Below are positions 6,295-8,062 of a DNA stretch of 8,062 nucleotides, in pieces. Numbering within the stretch: the first letter of the stretch is position 1; every line of letters begins with the position of its first letter. The position numbers and the translations under genes are program-made. The notes below the pieces were generated by a model, which was not told the DNA's origin, made no database searches, and saw only the letters and a program-made list of their open reading frames with translations. The stretch covers positions 1 to 8,062 of the forward strand of contig CANPYA010000058.1 of the NCBI GenBank assembly GCA_947587565.1. Reading direction: 5' to 3'. The DNA is from an uncultured Bacilli bacterium (GTDB taxonomy: Bacteria; Bacillota_I; Bacilli_A; RF39; UBA660).

Positions 6295-7657
6295 TGAGTT
6301 TGTGCTCATTTTTGACAAATACAATTTTATCAAATAATTCATGGGCTATTATGGATTTATCAAAATCACTTATTTCATTATCTCTAAATGTATCATAAGC
6401 TGATTCACATTTTTTAAATATTTTATTTCTAACAATATTAACATCTTTATCCTTTTTTACTTCTTCAATTTTTGATAGAAGTATTTTTTTGTCATTTAAT
6501 AACCGAATTTTATTTTCTTTATATTCTTCTAAAGAATCAACACCATTTTCATAAGCAATTTTTATTCTTTCTTCTTTTTGTTCTATTTGTGATAATTGAT
6601 TAGTTAAAATCGATATTTCACTATCATTTTTAAAAGACTTTGGATTTATCTCAATATTTATAGGCTTATTTTTACAAGTTTGATCTAACTGTTCTAAAAT
6701 AGCATCTTCAACTTGTTTGACAGTAATAGAATGACTTATTTTACATTTGCCATGAGTGTAATTACTACATTGAAAATATTTATTAGTTTTAACCATTATT
6801 CCACCGCAAGTATCACATCGCATAATGCCACGTAGCCAATGTTCTTGCTTTGGAGAAATCTTATTTTTATTGTTATAGACTATTGAAAATTGTTTTAATC
6901 TGTCTTGTGCTTTGTTCCATGTTTCTAAATCTATTATTGGTGGGAAATTGGAATCTTTAATAATGGTATTTGGATTATTGAAGTTTCTATCCATACCACC
7001 TTCAGTCCATCTTGCTTTTCCAATATAAACAGGATTATTTAAAATCCATCTGATAGTTCTATCACTAAATTGATTGTTATTTTTAGTTTTGATTCCTAAA
7101 TCATTTAAATAATGACATATTTTAACTATACTTTCTCCATCAATAAATTTTTGAAATATAATTTTTACTATTTCAGCCTCATCTTCTTTTATTTTCATTT
7201 CACGAATAACTTTCTCTTGATTATTAATTCTTTTTACATCAACTACAATTTTTACATATCCAAAAGATGCTCTACCAATATGTTCTCCACGATTTGCTTT
7301 TTTTCTTAATCCTTTTTTTACTTCATCGGATAAGTTCATCGAATAGTATTCTCCCCAAGTTTCGAGTTGACTTTCCATCATCATTGCCAGTTTTCTATCT
7401 TCAGGCAATAATTCTTTAACCGCTACAATATCAACGTCATATTTTTTTCTTAACATGGATTTATAAACGATACTATCTTCTCTATTACGAGCAAATCTAT
7501 CTAATTTATGAACTAGAATAATATCGATAGGTTTAGACTTTTCCTTTGCTTTGCTAATCATTTTTTGAAATTCTGGTCTTTTATCAGCTCTTGTTCCTGA
7601 TATTCCAGCCTCAATAAATATATTTTCTTTAGGTAGCCATATTTTTTCTCTATACAA
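6278..7657 (-). CDS. Large serine recombinase, main fragment (lacks the catalytic-serine end because of a frameshift)
   Basis: This fragment holds most of a site-specific serine integrase. Residues about 6-108 are the rest of the resolvase domain (FIEAGISGTRADKRPEFQKM, then DIILVHKLDRFARN at 45-58). About 120-255 is the recombinase domain (KANRGEHIGRASFGY, WILNNPVYIGKARW). A zinc ribbon follows with C281-x2-C284 and C297-x7-C305. A Lys/Glu-rich coiled coil (about 345-405) and a short C-terminal segment end the protein. The nominal TTG start at 7657 is an artefact: the catalytic Ser and first strand lie in the other frame upstream. Joining at the six-A run (7642-7647) gives about 521 residues, normal for the family. 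It is convergent with, and overlaps by 10 bp, the truncated fic gene. Confidence 0.85.
   Translation of the reverse strand: MYREKIWLPKENIFIEAGISGTRADKRPEFQKMISKAKEKSKPIDIILVHKLDRFARNREDSIVYKSMLRKKYDVDIVAVKELLPEDRKLAMMMESQLETWGEYYSMNLSDEVKKGLRKKANRGEHIGRASFGYVKIVVDVKRINNQEKVIREMKIKEDEAEIVKIIFQKFIDGESIVKICHYLNDLGIKTKNNNQFSDRTIRWILNNPVYIGKARWTEGGMDRNFNNPNTIIKDSNFPPIIDLETWNKAQDRLKQFSIVYNNKNKISPKQEHWLRGIMRCDTCGGIMVKTNKYFQCSNYTHGKCKISHSITVKQVEDAILEQLDQTCKNKPINIEINPKSFKNDSEISILTNQLSQIEQKEERIKIAYENGVDSLEEYKENKIRLLNDKKILLSKIEEVKKDKDVNIVRNKIFKKCESAYDTFRDNEISDFDKSIIAHELFDKIVFVKNEHKLIIYYK
6293..6313 (+). terminator. Weak hairpin with T tract, possible terminator for the fic remnant
   Basis: AATGAG (6293-6298) pairs with CTCATT (6305-6310) around a 6-nt loop, followed by TTT on the plus strand. 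The stem is only 6 bp and lies within the coding sequence of the recombinase C-terminus, so it may simply be codon-driven. Confidence 0.25.
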
Positions 7658-7842
7658 TATTTAATAATATCTTCTAGCTGTGCTTCAGGACTAAATTCTG
7701 TTTGCATATCTGTACTAACTCTTAAATATGCCGATCCATTAATTATCTTTTCATCACTATTTAAATTGTTTATTAAATCACATAATTTTTTATATATTTC
7801 TAGATTGTTTAATAATCCGTCAACAGTTAAATTATTATTCAT
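7558..7842 (-). CDS. Large serine recombinase, N-terminal fragment with the catalytic serine
   Basis: This frame carries the start of the resolvase domain: SAYLRVSTDMQ at 37-47, with catalytic Ser43 in RVS, then SPEAQLEDIIKYCIEKK to residue 67. After that the frame becomes nonsense (YGYLKKIYLL onward to residue 94), while the family sequence resumes one frame away in the downstream fragment. Adding one A to the six-A run at 7642-7647, or a -1 ribosomal slip there, restores one protein reading EKKIWLPKE. About 36 residues precede the catalytic domain, which is unusual: most relatives begin within a few residues of it. The ATG at 7842 is supported by AAGGAG at 7852-7857, with 9 bases of spacing. 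The two fragments together are best called a frameshifted or possibly recoded recombinase gene. Confidence 0.75.
   Translation of the reverse strand: MNNNLTVDGLLNNLEIYKKLCDLINNLNSDEKIINGSAYLRVSTDMQTEFSPEAQLEDIIKYCIEKKYGYLKKIYLLRLEYQEQELIKDQNFKK
7642..7647 (-). other. Frameshift site in a six-A run of the recombinase gene
   Basis: On the coding strand GAG is followed by six A and then TATGG. The upstream frame reads GAG AAA AAA TAT and the downstream frame reads ATA TGG CTA from the last A. One missing A, or a -1 slip on AAA AAA, explains the break. Homopolymer indels are common both as mutations and as assembly errors. Confidence 0.75.
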
Positions 7843-7860
7843 TTTTACACTCTCCTTATA

Positions 7861-7889
7861 TTGCTAAATTTAACAAATTTTGATATAAT
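7861..7889 (+). promoter_or_regulatory. Extended -10 promoter, divergent from the recombinase
   Basis: TTGCTA (7861-7866), a 17-base spacer, and TATAAT (7884-7889) preceded by TGA (7881-7883), giving a perfect TGnTATAAT. It fires away from the recombinase, with a predicted start near 7896. It lies in the 5' region upstream of the recombinase ATG, so RNA polymerase binding here could interfere with recombinase transcription. Confidence 0.7.
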
Positions 7890-7895
7890 GAGAGT

Positions 7896-7984
7896 ACACA
7901 AAAAAGAATTTTCGTGGTAGATTATTTTTTATTTGTGTACTCTTTTATAGAGGAGCTCATTGTTGGTAGCAATGGGCTTTTTTT
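7896..7984 (+). ncRNA. Candidate small RNA (about 90 nt) or attenuated leader, two hairpins
   Basis: Directly downstream of an extended -10 promoter, 12 bases at 7891-7902 (AGAGTACACAAA) pair perfectly with 7932-7943. The helix can extend inward by about seven more pairs past one bulge, leaving a loop of about 14 nt. A second hairpin at 7954-7978 with a seven-T tail is a clear terminator. There is no ribosome site or reading frame of note inside. The first transcribed bases fall within the 5' arm, so the helix would be slightly shorter in RNA than in DNA. It could be a free-standing RNA or the premature product of a leader for a gene right of the window. No known RNA family is recognised. Confidence 0.55.
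7954..7984 (+). terminator. Rho-independent terminator downstream of the divergent promoter
   Basis: A 9-bp stem (7954-7962 with 7970-7978, one T-G pair) with a 7-nt loop is followed by seven T (7978-7984). It is one of the best terminators in the window and is oriented away from the recombinase. Confidence 0.8.
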
Positions 7985-8062
7985 AATATAATAGGAAAGT
8001 CATACAACAAAAATATTGCTAAAAATAAGCGAACAAATGTCGAAGAAGAAAGAACAAGCAAG
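7985..8062 (+). other. Right edge: open frames but no defensible gene start
   Basis: All that is visible is AGGAAAG (7993-7999) and open, Lys/Glu-rich plus-strand frames, one with TTG at 8016 and an in-frame ATG at 8037 (MSKKKEQA...), another reading IAKNKRTNVEEERTSK without a standard start. Spacing from AGGAAAG is too long for any of these. A gene of the element may begin here, but its start and frame cannot be chosen. Confidence 0.25.

Larger units (their letters stand above)
6240..8062. mobile_element. One end of an integrated element carrying a large serine recombinase (open at the right edge)
   Basis: The recombinase stop at 6278-6280 lies inside the last codons of a Fic gene that loses its consensus at the active-site motif (about 6246-6275). 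Large serine recombinases commonly lie beside their attachment site and target conserved coding sequence. The left junction therefore probably lies between about 6240 and 6285. The right end is not in the window; nothing resembling the missing fic 3' part is seen up to 8062. The exact attachment core cannot be fixed without the other junction. Confidence 0.5.

Noticed and set aside
7112..7309. Plus-strand 65-residue Phe/Tyr/Asn-rich reading frame
   Set aside because: Antisense to the recombinase; its low-complexity aromatic composition is typical of reverse-read AT-rich coding DNA.
7985..8062. A type I toxin gene on the minus strand facing the candidate small RNA
   Set aside because: Only very short frames (for example six codons from an ATG) and no ribosome site are visible, so no toxin can be supported in the window.
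1..8062. Mycoplasma-type recoding (TGA as Trp)
   Set aside because: Trp is encoded by TGG throughout, all gene ends are TAA, and no gene needs TGA read-through. Wall-related genes also argue against it.
1..8062. CRISPR array, tRNA or rRNA
   Set aside because: No regularly spaced direct repeats with unique spacers and no cloverleaf or rRNA-like conserved segments were found by eye.

Overview
The window is strongly AT-rich. Every gene whose end is visible stops with TAA, Trp is encoded by TGG, and strong AAAGGAG-type ribosome sites precede several genes. A LytR-CpsA-Psr protein, a VanZ-like protein, secreted bacterial Ig-like proteins and a large serine recombinase together point to a low-GC, walled member of the Bacillota, most likely an uncultured gut Bacilli or Clostridia lineage. 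A mycoplasma with recoded TGA is unlikely. The species cannot be named from this sequence.

Layout. (1) 1-195 is the 3' end of an unidentified plus-strand gene, followed by a rho-independent terminator (275-305). (2) 423-2331 is a two-gene unit: a membrane-anchored LCP protein carrying an extra solute-binding-like segment, then a VanZ-family membrane protein one base later. (3) 2328-2450 on the minus strand is a 40-residue single-span membrane peptide missed by length cut-offs. It has an excellent ribosome site and converges on vanZ with a 4-bp overlap. (4) 2451-2849 is a very AT-rich intergenic region holding a good sigma-A-type promoter (2622-2651) and a long leader with a large hairpin (2753-2815). 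(5) 2850-5540 is a two-gene operon: a membrane-anchored surface protein (one InlB/Flg_new-type repeat, three Big_2 Ig-like domains, an unrecognised C-terminal domain) and a signal-peptide-bearing secreted protein built from two divergent copies of one module. It ends in a clear terminator (5552-5580). (6) 5724-6287 is a Fic-family gene with its own promoter. It breaks down at the catalytic HPFx(D/E)GNGR motif. (7) 6278-7842 on the minus strand is a large serine recombinase whose stop codon lies inside the last codons of the Fic remnant. Its reading frame is broken once, in a run of six A. (8) 7861-7984 on the plus strand, divergent from the recombinase, holds a promoter, a long hairpin and a terminator, consistent with a short RNA of about 90 nt or an attenuated leader. 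The last 75 bases contain no firm gene.

How it fits together. The left two thirds look like host cell-envelope chromosome: wall-polymer attachment, glycopeptide-resistance-type membrane protein and secreted adhesin-like proteins. The right part looks like one end of an integrated element. Its recombinase abuts a Fic gene cut at its most conserved motif, as expected if the attachment site lies in the active-site coding sequence. The element continues beyond 8062, where the rest of fic would be predicted at its other end.
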